DNA from: Yoonia maricola
Lineage (GTDB): Bacteria; Pseudomonadota; Alphaproteobacteria; Rhodobacterales; Rhodobacteraceae
Assembly (NCBI RefSeq): GCF_002797915.1
Contig: NZ_PGTY01000003.1
Coordinates: forward strand, 124,001 to 188,000
Reading direction: 5' to 3'
Length of the DNA stretch: 64,000 nt
Of this stretch, positions 27,158-36,734 are shown one piece after another. How positions within the stretch are numbered: the stretch's first letter is position 1; each line of letters begins with the position of its first letter. The translations under genes were made by a program, and so were the position numbers. The notes below the pieces were generated by a model that ran no database searches, was not told the DNA's origin, and saw nothing but the letters and a program-made list of their open reading frames with translations.

Positions 27158-27832
27158 ATGAAATTACTTGTTGGTCTTGGAAATCCGGGCGCGAAATACG
27201 CGCTTAATCGTCACAACATCGGCTTTATGGCAATGGACCGCATTGCCGCAGATCATGGTTTCAGCGGTTGGCGGTCCAAATTTCAGGGGCAAACCTGTGA
27301 TGGGCGGTTCGGATCTGAGAAGGTAACGCTTCTTAAGCCAGAAACATTCATGAACCTCTCTGGCCAGTCAGTGGGCGAAGCGATGCGTTATCTCAAACTC
27401 GCCCCGGAGGACGTGATTGTTTTTCATGATGAAATTGATCTGGCTCCCGGCAAAGTGCGCCTGAAGACAGGCGGCGGGCATGCAGGCCACAATGGTTTAC
27501 GTTCGATCCACGGGCATATTGGACCTGATTATGACCGCGTACGCATGGGTGTTGGGCACCCTGGTCATAAAGATGCGGTGCCTGGCTATGTGCTGCGTGA
27601 TTTTCCAAAGGCGGACGCGGAATGGCTGGATGACGAGTTGCGCGGCGTCAGCGACGGGATCGCCGACTTGATTACAGGCGATGGCGGCAAGTTCCTCAAC
27701 GCGATTGCCCTGCGGGTTGCACCGCCGCGATCTTCCAAATCAGCGCCAAAACCCAAAGCACCGCCGCCCGCGCCAGAGCCACAGGTAGACACACGCTCTG
27801 CGATGCAAAAACTTGTCGATAAATTCCGATGA
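27158..27832 (+). CDS. pth: Peptidyl-tRNA hydrolase
   Basis: 224 residues. VGLGNPGAKYALNRHNIGF at residues 5-23 contains the catalytic His; TFMNLSGQSVG and VFHDEIDLAPGKVRLK follow, and GHNGLRSIHGHIG carries the tRNA-contact region. It recycles peptidyl-tRNAs released from stalled ribosomes. Compared with the usual 190 or so residues it carries an added proline/lysine-rich tail (about residues 188-215), a common alphaproteobacterial extension. Its stop overlaps the next start (ATGA). Confidence 0.96.
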   Translation: MKLLVGLGNPGAKYALNRHNIGFMAMDRIAADHGFSGWRSKFQGQTCDGRFGSEKVTLLKPETFMNLSGQSVGEAMRYLKLAPEDVIVFHDEIDLAPGKVRLKTGGGHAGHNGLRSIHGHIGPDYDRVRMGVGHPGHKDAVPGYVLRDFPKADAEWLDDELRGVSDGIADLITGDGGKFLNAIALRVAPPRSSKSAPKPKAPPPAPEPQVDTRSAMQKLVDKFR

Positions 27833-28869
27833 CGCCCGCGGCAATCCAAGAGGCTTTCTCTCACCAATCCAAAGCCTGCGCCGGCCTTGGCTCACCCTTC
27901 ATGGGGCGACTAATGGCGCTCTGCGGCACGCAGGAATGGCCCGCCGGGCCGGTCACAGACCGCATTTTTGCGTGGCAAGGTGATATTACCCCAGCGGGGC
28001 AATCCGTCCCATTGCGGCTTGCGGGCGCACTACATGCGCTGCACTTAAAAGGGCATGTGGGGCTTGGGCCCGTTTACCCACCAAACGATGTCGATGATCA
28101 AACGCTCTGGGGCGCTATCTGTGCATGTCTTGTATCGGACGCCGATCACATCAATACGTGGCTTGATAGTGCACCCCAGACAAACGAAGTGCGCCGCTCA
28201 GTCACACTGATCCCGGTGGGGCATCTCTTGGCGCAGCGCTTTGGTTTGCCGCTTCGGACGTCGGAACTCGGTGCCAGCGGCGGGCTGAACCTGCATTGGG
28301 ATGGATATGGTTTGCAGCTGGAAAAGGTTGCATTGGGGGCGGCAAACCCAGTGCTGACGCTGAAGCCAGAATGGACCGGACCTTATCCGCCACAAACACC
28401 GGTGACAATTGCGTCGCGCGGTGGGGTCGATCTGAACCCGTTGAGCCCAACAAACCCGGATGATGCCTTACGTTTGCAAGCCTATCTTTGGCCGGATCAA
28501 CCTGAACGTATGGCGCTGACGCGGGCCGCGATCGCAGCAGCGCGAACGCCCGTCGATCAAGGCGATGCGATTGATTGGCTCAAACCACGGCTGGCCCATG
28601 TGACCGGGCAGACGCATCTGATCTACAGCACCGTAGCCTGGCAATACTTTCCTGATGACAAGAAGGCCGAAGGAACCGCCCTGATTGAAGCAGCCGGACG
28701 TGCCGCCAGCGCAGAGGCGCCGCTGGCATGGTTTGGCATGGAAAACGATGGCAGCGGGCACGGAGCGGCACTGACACTGCGGGTATGGCCCGGTGACCTG
28801 ACGCTGCACCTTGGGCGGGCCGATTTTCACGGCCGCTGGGTAAAATGGAACGATAACGGTCTGACCTAA
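27829..28869 (+). CDS. DUF2332 family protein
   Basis: 346 residues, full length for DUF2332. Recognisable parts are ACAGLGSPFMGRLMALCG at the N-terminus, SELGASGGLNLHWDGYG in the middle and a C-terminal VAWQYFPDDKKAEG segment. The glycine-rich ELGASGGLNL resembles a methyltransferase SAM-binding loop, but the function of the family is not established. ATGA overlap with pth indicates co-translation. Confidence 0.82.
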   Translation: MTPAAIQEAFSHQSKACAGLGSPFMGRLMALCGTQEWPAGPVTDRIFAWQGDITPAGQSVPLRLAGALHALHLKGHVGLGPVYPPNDVDDQTLWGAICACLVSDADHINTWLDSAPQTNEVRRSVTLIPVGHLLAQRFGLPLRTSELGASGGLNLHWDGYGLQLEKVALGAANPVLTLKPEWTGPYPPQTPVTIASRGGVDLNPLSPTNPDDALRLQAYLWPDQPERMALTRAAIAAARTPVDQGDAIDWLKPRLAHVTGQTHLIYSTVAWQYFPDDKKAEGTALIEAAGRAASAEAPLAWFGMENDGSGHGAALTLRVWPGDLTLHLGRADFHGRWVKWNDNGLT

Positions 28870-28943
28870 TGTCAGGCCCCATTCATGGCATTTCCACAAG
28901 ATGCAACTACATTGTCCTTAAGGTAGTGAAAGGCAGGACGGCG

Positions 28944-29327
28944 ATGGAAAAAGACCCCTCTTTTAATGTGCTGGGCAGCGCGTTAGCGACCTGTTCTACT
29001 GCCCCCATGACCGGGTTTTTCCGCAACGGGGCCTGCGACACCTGTGCCGCCGACCAAGGCAGCCACACCGTTTGCGCAGTGATGACCGACGAATTCCTGG
29101 CTTTTTCCAAATACGTCGGCAATGACCTAAGCACACCACGGCCCGAATTCGGCTTTCCCGGATTGAAGGCAGGCGACGGTTGGTGCCTTTGCGCCAGCCG
29201 TTTCCTGCAAGCGCATGAAGAAGGCTGCGCCCCACAGGTCAACTTGCACGCAACCCATGTGCGTGCCTTGGAAATCGTATCAATCGATATTCTGCGGGGC
29301 TATGCCGCCGACACATCAGCCAGTTAG
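28944..29327 (+). CDS. DUF2237 family protein
   Basis: 127 residues from ATG 28944 ([18 protein letters not shown]), chosen because family members begin with this NVLG segment. DUF2237 features are visible: [28 protein letters not shown] (in parts), [21 protein letters not shown] and [21 protein letters not shown]. The conserved cysteines suggest metal or redox chemistry, but no activity is known to me. It ends convergently with trpB with a 4-bp overlap. Confidence 0.85.
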   Translation: MEKDPSFNVLGSALATCSTAPMTGFFRNGACDTCAADQGSHTVCAVMTDEFLAFSKYVGNDLSTPRPEFGFPGLKAGDGWCLCASRFLQAHEEGCAPQVNLHATHVRALEIVSIDILRGYAADTSAS

Positions 29328-30547
29328 GTCATGTCAAAGCCAAGATGCTTGGCCACGGTGAAGATATCCTTGTCACCACGCCCACACATATTCATCACCA
29401 GCAGGTGATCCTTTGGCAGGTCCGACGCGATCTTCATCACATGAGCCAAAGCATGCGAAGGTTCCAACGCGGGGATAATCCCTTCTTGTGCGCAGCATAG
29501 TTGGAAAGCCTCCAACGCTTCGACATCTGTGATTGATACATATTGCGCGCGACCAATGTCATGCAGCCACGCATGTTCCGGCCCGATACCGGGGTAATCC
29601 AGACCAGCTGAAATACTAAAGCCCTCAAGAATTTGACCCACATCATCCTGCAACAGATAGGTGCGGTTACCATGCAACACGCCGGGACGCCCGCCAGTGA
29701 GCGACGCGCAATGCTCCATCTTCGCGTTCACGCCCTTACCGCCGGCCTCGACCCCGATGATATTGACCTCTTTGTCGTCCAGAAACGGGTAAAACAGGCC
29801 CATCGCGTTTGAGCCGCCGCCAATGGCGGCAATCAATGTATCCGGCAAACGCCCTTCGGCGGCGTGCATCTGCTCTTTGGTTTCCTTGCCGATGATGGCC
29901 TGAAAATCCCTGACCATCGCGGGGTATGGATGCGGGCCTGCAACAGTACCGATGCAATAAAATGTGTCGCGCACATTTGTGACCCAGTCGCGCAGCGCAT
30001 CATTCATCGCGTCTTTCAACGTACCACGGCCCGACGTTACCGCCACAACCTCAGCGCCCAACAGACGCATGCGGAAGACGTTGGGGGCCTGCCGCTCGAC
30101 ATCATGTGCGCCCATGTAGACCACGCATTTGAGACCAAATTTCGCACAGACCGTCGCAGTTGCAACACCGTGCTGGCCTGCACCGGTTTCCGCGATAATG
30201 CGGGTCTTGCCCATGCGGCGGGCCAGAATGATCTGGCCCAACACATTGTTGATCTTATGCGCACCGGTATGGTTTAGCTCATCGCGCTTCAGGTAAATCT
30301 TGGCACCGCCCAGATGTTCCGTCAGGCGTTCGGCATGATAAAGCGGGCTGGGTCGGCCAACATAATGGGTCCACAGATCATGCATTTCAGCCCAGAAAGT
30401 CTCATCCGTCTTGGCGTGTTCATATTGCGCTTCCAACTCAAGGATCAGCGGCATCAATGTCTCAGAGACAAAACGCCCGCCAAAGTCACCAAATCGGCCC
30501 TTTTCATCGGGACCGGTCATGAAGCTGTTAAAAAGATCGTTGGCCAT
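29324..30547 (-). CDS. trpB: Tryptophan synthase beta chain
   Basis: 407 residues from ATG 30547 ([20 protein letters not shown]). The PLP lysine lies in [16 protein letters not shown], the phosphate-binding loop is GGGSNAMG, and the C-terminus has [10 protein letters not shown]. It condenses indole with serine to tryptophan. It is preceded on the same strand by trpF and a small ORF, the common Rhodobacteraceae order. Four hairpins fill the 140 bp in front of it. Confidence 0.97.
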   Translation of the reverse strand: MANDLFNSFMTGPDEKGRFGDFGGRFVSETLMPLILELEAQYEHAKTDETFWAEMHDLWTHYVGRPSPLYHAERLTEHLGGAKIYLKRDELNHTGAHKINNVLGQIILARRMGKTRIIAETGAGQHGVATATVCAKFGLKCVVYMGAHDVERQAPNVFRMRLLGAEVVAVTSGRGTLKDAMNDALRDWVTNVRDTFYCIGTVAGPHPYPAMVRDFQAIIGKETKEQMHAAEGRLPDTLIAAIGGGSNAMGLFYPFLDDKEVNIIGVEAGGKGVNAKMEHCASLTGGRPGVLHGNRTYLLQDDVGQILEGFSISAGLDYPGIGPEHAWLHDIGRAQYVSITDVEALEAFQLCCAQEGIIPALEPSHALAHVMKIASDLPKDHLLVMNMCGRGDKDIFTVAKHLGFDMT

Positions 30548-30582
30548 GAGACACCTGCTATTTACGCACCGGCCAGACCTAG

Positions 30583-30688
30583 CCAATCCTATCAGATTGG
30601 TAAAGCCGCCATCCGGTCGCAGACTTTCAATGAAAGTCTGAAAACAAATCCTCATCGAGGATTTGGCACAATTCCTAAAATAGGAATT
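30583..30688 (-). promoter_or_regulatory. Row of four hairpins in the trpB leader
   Basis: Perfect inverted repeats: CCAATC/GATTGG (30583-30600), CAGACTTTC/GAAAGTCTG (30620-30640), CAAATCCTC/GAGGATTTG (30645-30665) and AATTCCTA/TAGGAATT (30670-30688), the last three with 3-base loops. On the minus strand the third is followed by four T residues, so it could terminate. They lie after the small ORF stop (30691) and before trpB, and could attenuate or process the trpF-trpB transcript. Confidence 0.6.
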
Positions 30689-30690
30689 GA

Positions 30691-30930
30691 TTACCCAACG
30701 ACCACCCGCACAGGTTCTGCATTGCAAAACACGATAACCTGACCCGCATTCTCAACCGCAGAGTATCCGCGCCGTCTGATTTCAGCGGTAAACACATCAC
30801 GGCCAACCATCCGCTCCATATCGCGCACCTTACGGCGTACAACACCGCCATCGCGCGCCGATTGAGCCGAGAACAAATGCCGAAACCAAGTTTCGGGTGA
30901 CATTGGAAGAGTTGCGTGCTGCATAGGCAT
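30691..30930 (-). CDS. Small conserved ORF between trpF and trpB
   Basis: 79 residues from ATG 30930, with a second in-frame ATG at 30924. After a variable start it reads [20 protein letters not shown] then [19 protein letters not shown]. Similar small proteins occur between trpF and trpB in related bacteria, sometimes labelled as anthranilate isomerase by neighbourhood only. It resembles no enzyme and may be a small basic regulatory or nucleic-acid-binding protein (inference). It starts 28 bp after the trpF stop. Confidence 0.68.
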   Translation of the reverse strand: MPMQHATLPMSPETWFRHLFSAQSARDGGVVRRKVRDMERMVGRDVFTAEIRRRGYSAVENAGQVIVFCNAEPVRVVVG

Positions 30931-30958
30931 AACATCCACACGCAAGGTAAATGACGCG

Positions 30959-31606
30959 TTAATCCGCCCGCGCTGCTGCGCAAAATGCCGCAATGCGCGC
31001 CGCATCTTTGACACCAGGTGCAGACTCAACCCCGGACGACACATCAACCTGCTTGGCCCCCGTCAGCGCAATCGCCTCACTCACAGTTTCAGGGGTCAGC
31101 CCACCGGCCAGCATCCATGGCACCGGCCAGCGACGCCCGGCAATCAAACGCCAGTCAAACGACAAGCCATTGCCACCTGGAAGGTCTGCATCCTTGGGCG
31201 GTTTGGCATCCACAAGAATTTGGTCCGCTATCTGTACATAGGTATCAAGTGCCGCCAGATCACCTTTATCAGCGATACCGACCGCCTTCATCACAGGCAA
31301 ACCATAACGCGCCCTGACCTCTGCCACGCGCGCGGGCGTTTCAGCCCCATGCAGTTGCAAAATATCAAGCGGCACATTCGCTGTGATCTGATCTAGCAAG
31401 GCGTTATCCGCATCAACGACCAAAGCGACCTTGGCCATACCGAGCGGCGCGGTCTGCGCCAGTGCTGCGGCCCGTGCCAGGCTGACGTGACGTGGGGATT
31501 TCGGGAAGAACACCAACCCAACATAGTTGGCACCGGCATCAACGGCCGCCTCTAGCGCTGATGCATCACGCAACCCGCAGATCTTCACCCGTGTGTTGGT
31601 TGGCAT
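30959..31606 (-). CDS. trpF: Phosphoribosylanthranilate isomerase
   Basis: 215 residues, full length. [15 protein letters not shown] with the catalytic Cys at the N-terminus, [28 protein letters not shown] and the phosphate-binding [13 protein letters not shown] then [15 protein letters not shown] identify TrpF, which converts N-(5-phosphoribosyl)anthranilate to its ribulose form. It abuts the lapA-like gene upstream. Confidence 0.96.
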   Translation of the reverse strand: MPTNTRVKICGLRDASALEAAVDAGANYVGLVFFPKSPRHVSLARAAALAQTAPLGMAKVALVVDADNALLDQITANVPLDILQLHGAETPARVAEVRARYGLPVMKAVGIADKGDLAALDTYVQIADQILVDAKPPKDADLPGGNGLSFDWRLIAGRRWPVPWMLAGGLTPETVSEAIALTGAKQVDVSSGVESAPGVKDAARIAAFCAAARAD

Positions 31607-31962
31607 CAGCCTGTCTTTTCAAGAAGCGCCAGAACGTCATCATCGCTTTTGGCGCCGGCCGCCGCTCCGCGCAGTTGATCTACCTCGCGGCGCAGGCTTT
31701 CAACTTCGCGGGCCTTGCCCCGTGCATCAGCCCGGATGCGATGTTCGCGAACCCATTCCCACAAGAATCCGATCATCAAGCCAGCGCCGACACCAATAAA
31801 GATCACCACAAAAAGCGGCAGCTGAATATCAGGCGAAATCCCCAGCAAGTCACCCATCGCCTGCGGCATGGCACGCACTGTAACAATATCACGATTGGCG
31901 AGACCAATCAGGATCAGACAAAGGCCAATAATGGCCCAAAATACATAGCGAATTGTTTTCAT
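31606..31962 (-). CDS. lapA: LapA-domain (DUF1049) inner-membrane protein
   Basis: 118 residues. Two transmembrane segments (about residues 7-22 and 48-68: [18 protein letters not shown] and [20 protein letters not shown]) separated by a short loop, then a cytoplasmic coiled-coil ([15 protein letters not shown]). This is the LapA layout; LapA acts with LapB in controlling LPS synthesis in enterobacteria. Its position after ihfB matches the conserved rpsA-ihfB-lapA order. Confidence 0.82.
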   Translation of the reverse strand: MKTIRYVFWAIIGLCLILIGLANRDIVTVRAMPQAMGDLLGISPDIQLPLFVVIFIGVGAGLMIGFLWEWVREHRIRADARGKAREVESLRREVDQLRGAAAGAKSDDDVLALLEKTG

Positions 31963-32034
31963 GATCTTAGCCTAACGCAGATGAAGGCGACGGTGAACTG
32001 CTTTTCATTGCAAAACCAAGCAAAGCGATCGGTC

Positions 32035-32316
32035 CTAGTTACCGTTCAACCGGTCACGCAGCAGCTTGCCTGTCTTGAAGAACGGGACGTGCTTTTCATC
32101 AACTTCAACGGCCTCACCGGTGCGGGGGTTCCGCCCAATCCGCTGATCGCGTTTCTTGACCGAAAACGCGCCAAATCCGCGCAATTCGACCCGGTCACCA
32201 CGCGCCATCGCCTCTATAATCTCTTCAAATATGGTGTTTACGATCTTTTCAACATCTCGTTGATAAAGATGCGGGTTCTCGTCGGCAAGTTTCTGGATCA
32301 GTTCGGAACGGATCAT
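32035..32316 (-). CDS. ihfB: Integration host factor subunit beta
   Basis: 93 residues from ATG 32316, preceded by GGGAGG. It is a DNABII-family protein: [18 protein letters not shown] at the start, [17 protein letters not shown] in the middle and the DNA-intercalating arm [14 protein letters not shown] with its proline. It pairs with IhfA to bend DNA. Located downstream of rpsA as in most proteobacteria. Confidence 0.95.
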   Translation of the reverse strand: MIRSELIQKLADENPHLYQRDVEKIVNTIFEEIIEAMARGDRVELRGFGAFSVKKRDQRIGRNPRTGEAVEVDEKHVPFFKTGKLLRDRLNGN

Positions 32317-32672
32317 AATTTGGCCTCCCAACCAGTCAGCGCGCACACGGCTTCAGGTTTGTGCCCGCTTTTCAAAAGACTATAGGCATTTTGAGGCGGC
32401 GACGAAATAGCCCGATACGCTAGTTTTTTACCTAAAAGTGTCGTCAGCGGGCACTAATTGAGCGGATCAGCAAGCATTGACCACAAACCAACCGTTAAGC
32501 GGCAAAAATGCGTCGTCATCGCACCGTGCCGATTCGCCGCATCTGGTGGGCTGCGAAACCGGCACAAATCATGGTCCAGAACAGAAGTGCTGAGGGATCG
32601 CATACCATCCCACAAAAAACCCCGCCGCAGTCACCTGCAGCGGGGCCTATTCTTCATAATGTCAGGTTTGAC
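32317..32672. other. Intergenic stretch between rpsA and ihfB
   Basis: 356 bp with no gene I can support. It contains the rpsA terminator at 32614-32645 and, towards ihfB, the presumed ihfB promoter, although I see no clear consensus boxes. No tRNA-like or repeat structure was seen. Confidence 0.6.
32614..32645 (-). terminator. Intrinsic terminator of rpsA
   Basis: On the minus strand: CCCCGCTGCAG, loop GTGA, CTGCGGCGGGG, then six T residues (plus-strand A tract at 32614-32619). It lies 28 bp after the rpsA stop. Confidence 0.9.
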
Positions 32673-34346
32673 TTATTCGTCACCCTTCAAAGCCGCACCA
32701 AGGATATCACCCAAGGAGGCGCCGGAATCGCTTGAGCCATACTGCTCAACCGCTTCCTTCTCTTCTGCGATCTCGCGCGCTTTGATCGACAGACCCAGCT
32801 TGCGTGTTTTGCTGTCGATGTTTGTGACGCGCACGTCAACCTTGTCGCCAACGCCGAAACGCTCTGGACGCTGCTCGGCACGGTCGCGGGACAGATCGGA
32901 GCGACGGATGAAGGATTTTGCGCCTTCATAGTCAACTTCAATGCCGCCGTCTTCGATCTTGGTCACTTCAACAGTGATGACCGAACCGCGTTTCACGCCG
33001 CCAACGGCCTCTGCAAACGGATCACCGTCAAGCGCTTTGATGGAAAGCGAAATACGCTCTTTCTCAACGTCAACTTCGGCAACCTTGGCCTGTACCACGT
33101 CACCCTTGCGGAAATCGCCAATGACGTCTTCGCCGCGGCCTTCCCATGTCAGGTCAGACAGGTGCACCATGCCGTCGATGTCGCCTTCGAGGCCAACGAA
33201 CAGACCGAATTCGGTGATGTTCTTAACCTCGCCTTCAACCTCAGTGCCCTCTGGGAACTGCTCTGCAAAGACTTCCCATGGGTTACGCTGTGTCTGCTTG
33301 AGACCAAGGGAAACACGACGCTTGGCACTATCGATTTCCAGAACCATGACTTCGACTTCCTGCGAAGTAGAGACGATCTTGCCGGGGTGTACGTTCTTCT
33401 TTGTCCAGGACATCTCGGACACGTGCACCAGACCTTCAACGCCAGCTTCCAGCTCAACAAACGCACCGTAGTCGGTGATGTTTGTCACGCGGCCCTGATG
33501 TACGGAACCGAGGCTGAATTTGGCTTCAACAGCATCCCATGGATCTTCCTGCAGCTGCTTCATGCCCAGGCTGATACGGTGGGTTTCTTTGTTGATCTTG
33601 ATGACCTGCACCTTGATCGTCTCACCAATCGTGAGGATCTCGGATGGGTGGTTCACACGGCGCCATGCCATGTCTGTGACGTGCAACAGACCGTCTACAC
33701 CGCCCAGGTCAACGAACGCACCGTATTCGGTGATGTTCTTGACGACGCCGTCAACTTCCTGACCTTCGGTCAGGTTACCGATGACTTCAGCACGCTGTTC
33801 GGCGCGTGACTCTTCAAGGATCGCACGACGCGATACAACGATGTTGCCACGACGACGGTCCATTTTCAGGATCTGGAACGGCTGCTTCAGACCCATCAAT
33901 GGGCCCGCGTCACGCACAGGGCGGACATCAACCTGAGAGCCGGGCAGGAAGGCAACTGCGCCGCCAAGGTCCACGGTGAAACCACCTTTGACGCGGCCAA
34001 AGATTGCGCCATCGACGCGCTCTTCGTCAGCATATGCTTTTTCCAGACGATCCCATGCTTCTTCACGGCGCGCCATCTCGCGAGAGATAACAGCTTCACC
34101 GCGGGCGTTTTCAACTTGGCGCAGAAACACTTCAACAGTGTCACCAACAGCCAGTTCAGCCTCTTCACCGGGATTTGCGAATTCTTTGATATCTACGCGG
34201 CCTTCCATCTTGTAGCCCACGTCGATGATGGCTTGGCCCGCTTCGATTGCGATAACCTTGCCTTTGACAACTGACCCTTCAGCGGGTGTGTCCATTTCGA
34301 AGCTTTCGTTCAGGAGTGCTTCAAACTCTTCCATTGTGTTAGCCAT
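32673..34346 (-). CDS. rpsA: 30S ribosomal protein S1
   Basis: 557 residues with six S1 RNA-binding repeats. The canonical repeat core is seen as GAFVDLGGVDGLLHVTDMAW, GAFVELEAGVEGLVHVSEMSW and GLFVGLEGDIDGMVHLSDLTW; the first two repeats are more diverged, as usual, because they bind the ribosome. S1 recruits mRNA to the 30S subunit. The acidic C-terminus ends GDILGAALKGDE. Canonical neighbour ihfB follows. Confidence 0.97.
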   Translation of the reverse strand: MANTMEEFEALLNESFEMDTPAEGSVVKGKVIAIEAGQAIIDVGYKMEGRVDIKEFANPGEEAELAVGDTVEVFLRQVENARGEAVISREMARREEAWDRLEKAYADEERVDGAIFGRVKGGFTVDLGGAVAFLPGSQVDVRPVRDAGPLMGLKQPFQILKMDRRRGNIVVSRRAILEESRAEQRAEVIGNLTEGQEVDGVVKNITEYGAFVDLGGVDGLLHVTDMAWRRVNHPSEILTIGETIKVQVIKINKETHRISLGMKQLQEDPWDAVEAKFSLGSVHQGRVTNITDYGAFVELEAGVEGLVHVSEMSWTKKNVHPGKIVSTSQEVEVMVLEIDSAKRRVSLGLKQTQRNPWEVFAEQFPEGTEVEGEVKNITEFGLFVGLEGDIDGMVHLSDLTWEGRGEDVIGDFRKGDVVQAKVAEVDVEKERISLSIKALDGDPFAEAVGGVKRGSVITVEVTKIEDGGIEVDYEGAKSFIRRSDLSRDRAEQRPERFGVGDKVDVRVTNIDSKTRKLGLSIKAREIAEEKEAVEQYGSSDSGASLGDILGAALKGDE

Positions 34347-34578
34347 GTGGCGTCGTTTTCCTAACGTTTGGTTTTATACGGGCCGCGCGGTTGTCTCCGC
34401 CGGTCTTTGGGGTTGCGATTGGACGAATGCGCCAATGCGGGAATAAAACAACAGGGCCGGTTATTCACCGACCCCGCTCAAGTCTCACGCCCGCGCCTGT
34501 CTCGACACTTCGACAGCCGCGCGTATAGGCCGGTTCTATCATATTTGCAAGGGGATCGTTGCACAAAGCATCAACCAC

Positions 34579-35433
34579 TCATGCAGGTGTCAGCACCAGC
34601 ATCAGATAGGTATTATTCGCCGAGAAATGCGCTGCATTGCGCGTTTTGTGGTTCAGCCGTTGATCAAGACGTGCCCGCTTGCGTTGGCTCATCAAGCGGC
34701 GCCAGACCCAATGCAACACACTGCGCACCCGCGGCCGGTGGGCCGCCATTTCCGCATCAACGCGCTGGCCCGCGTAGCCCACAACATTGAACAACCCCTG
34801 TTCGAGGTCAATCGAAGGGGCGACCTGTGCTGTGATGTCAATCTCCTGACTGACTTGCAGTTTCAATGACTTAACAAGATCACGAAACGCCAAGATCGGA
34901 TGCCCGCCGCCAACCGTTGCCTGTACCGTATCGGATTTGAATCCCTCACTGCGAAAACAATCAGCGATCACGATGCGCCCGCCAGGGGCCAAAAGCGAAA
35001 GACATTTCGCGATGCCCTGGTCCAGCGGGATATATTGAAAGCTTTCCGAAAACAGGCAGACATCGAAGGGGCCTTCCGGCTGCGCGTCTTGAAACGTGGC
35101 CTCATGCACCACAGCTTCGGGCGCGTTCTCGCGACAGCGGCTGGCCAGAAACGCGCTTGGTATCACTATCTCAACCTGATGTCCCATGGCGATCAGCTTG
35201 CGCGCCGTCTCGCCTGCGCCACCGCCGATATCAAGGATCCGGCATGGGGCCTTGGGCAGGCGTTCAAACACAAGGTCAGTATAGGCCACCTGTGCAACAC
35301 CAAAATTCGCAGCACAAACCTCTAACCCGTCCCAATAGCCATAATGCAGGTTCTCGGCACCGGTGAGCCATTTTGAAAAAGTAAGGCCGATATCCAGACC
35401 CAAACCGCGCGTATCTATCTTTTTGCGTGCCAT
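34579..35433 (-). CDS. SAM-dependent methyltransferase
   Basis: 284 residues from ATG 35433 (MARKKIDTRGLGL). Class I methyltransferase with motif I as ILDIGGGAGETARKL (about residues 66-80), an acidic post-I region, and LLAPGGRIVIADCF (motif post-III). The N-terminal FSKWLTGAENLHYGYWDGLE resembles small-molecule or lipid/sterol-type methyltransferases. Substrate unknown. It lies between rpsA and a CAT-like gene, breaking the usual cmk-rpsA adjacency. Confidence 0.82.
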   Translation of the reverse strand: MARKKIDTRGLGLDIGLTFSKWLTGAENLHYGYWDGLEVCAANFGVAQVAYTDLVFERLPKAPCRILDIGGGAGETARKLIAMGHQVEIVIPSAFLASRCRENAPEAVVHEATFQDAQPEGPFDVCLFSESFQYIPLDQGIAKCLSLLAPGGRIVIADCFRSEGFKSDTVQATVGGGHPILAFRDLVKSLKLQVSQEIDITAQVAPSIDLEQGLFNVVGYAGQRVDAEMAAHRPRVRSVLHWVWRRLMSQRKRARLDQRLNHKTRNAAHFSANNTYLMLVLTPA

Positions 35434-35489
35434 CACAATTGCGTAGTGGAAAGGGCCACGCGACGAAAGAGGAAATATCACGAGCCGCG

Positions 35490-36116
35490 CTAAACCTGTG
35501 CCAAAGCGCCCTGCACGGCCGCAAAATAGGCCCCCACCTGCGCGCCATCAACCAATGCGTGATGCACCTCCAGCGTCATCGCCATGTCCCAAACCCCATC
35601 ACGTTCGACAAATTTGCCCCATGTGACGCGGGGGATGCAATCATCTGGCCCCGGCAACGCATTGTTGATGGCAGTGTAATCCAGCCATGGCATACAAGAC
35701 AGATAGGCCAGATCATCGCGTTCACCGCTATTGGCCTGCAACACGCCCCCCTTTGCCACCGCATCAATCAAGGTTTTGGCTTTGATATCAAAACGGTCAA
35801 AATCGGGGACGAACGGAACGTAAGCATACCCAAAGGTTCCCGCCTCAGTTGGCACTGTCATCGATAGTGTGACCATATCATGGGCCACCACAACATCACC
35901 GCGAAACCGCATACAAAGTTCAGGCACGGCATGCAGCCCAGCACCAATCGCATAAAGACAAGCCCGATAGGGCGATAGACCATCCGCCTTGCGCCCCATC
36001 AGATGCGTCACATCCAACCGGCTCGTCGTCGCATAGTGCGGTTGCTGATAAGTTCGAAAGAAACGAAACTGCGCAGCGCGCGGCCAGGTTTCCAAATCAA
36101 CGATTCTGTGGGTCAT
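35490..36116 (-). CDS. Chloramphenicol acetyltransferase-like protein
   Basis: 208 residues, normal length for type A CAT. The catalytic HHALVDGAQVGAYF near the C-terminus contains the HHxxxDG motif, and the N-terminal QFRFFRTYQQPHYATTSRLDVT matches the family start. Chromosomal CAT-like proteins in soil and marine bacteria often have unknown acyl acceptors, so drug resistance should not be assumed. It lies 13 bp after the YbjN-like gene, so probably in one transcript with it. Confidence 0.83.
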   Translation of the reverse strand: MTHRIVDLETWPRAAQFRFFRTYQQPHYATTSRLDVTHLMGRKADGLSPYRACLYAIGAGLHAVPELCMRFRGDVVVAHDMVTLSMTVPTEAGTFGYAYVPFVPDFDRFDIKAKTLIDAVAKGGVLQANSGERDDLAYLSCMPWLDYTAINNALPGPDDCIPRVTWGKFVERDGVWDMAMTLEVHHALVDGAQVGAYFAAVQGALAQV

Positions 36117-36129
36117 ACCACCAGTGGTG

Positions 36130-36648
36130 TCAGATTTCTTCGCCCTGCTCCAGAAGTCTTTCGATCAATTCGCGTTGCAGATCACCACTGTCGCCCGTAC
36201 CAAACTGCCCTGCCCCACTGCTGTAAAGCGAGCCATAGGTCTTGGCCACATTCACCGTCTGGGCGACGCCAGAAATAAACTGATTACGTTCCAACTCCTT
36301 GAACGGATGCAGGAAGACGCCCCATAACTGGCCCCGCGCCACAGCGTAGCGGGCATCCAACGCGCTGTCGAAATTGGCCTGCATCACGCGGCGCATTTCA
36401 TCTGCGGTCATCGTCTCGGCCGACCGGATCGGGACCATGGCACGCATGCGATTGGCGCGCACATCCGTTACAATTAATACTGGGATGTCATCAATCGTCA
36501 GCGAAAACCCGGCACCCGAAAGCTGGGCTTCTGGATCAAGTGCCAGCACAATTTCGGCCATACGCGGCAGAGTCATATGAGGTTCGGTCTCTTGCGCATG
36601 TGCATAGGCAGGCAGCAAAAATGCGACAATGGCGAGGATACGGATCAT
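36130..36648 (-). CDS. Secreted YbjN-like protein
   Basis: 172 residues. Signal peptide MIRILAIVAFLLPAYAHAQ, then a compact alpha/beta domain (EIVLALDPEAQLSGAGFSL, TADEMRRVMQANFDSALDARYAV) that resembles the YbjN/type III chaperone-like fold, as far as motif reading allows. Predicted periplasmic. Function unknown. It sits between cmk and the CAT-like gene on the minus strand. Confidence 0.65.
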   Translation of the reverse strand: MIRILAIVAFLLPAYAHAQETEPHMTLPRMAEIVLALDPEAQLSGAGFSLTIDDIPVLIVTDVRANRMRAMVPIRSAETMTADEMRRVMQANFDSALDARYAVARGQLWGVFLHPFKELERNQFISGVAQTVNVAKTYGSLYSSGAGQFGTGDSGDLQRELIERLLEQGEEI

Positions 36649-36734
36649 GAGGCAACTCCTTGTTGCGCCATCCTAAGCTGGCTTTTCACATGCCATCAAC
36701 GCAAGCTTTGGTGAAGGATTGCAACATGACCTGT

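Noticed and set aside
34347..34578. Possible RNA gene between rpsA and the methyltransferase gene
   Set aside because: No tRNA-like cloverleaf or conserved leader structure could be drawn.
35490..36116. Chloramphenicol resistance gene
   Set aside because: The fold and HHxxxDG motif are there, but it sits in a housekeeping block with no mobile signs, so a resistance role is not supported.
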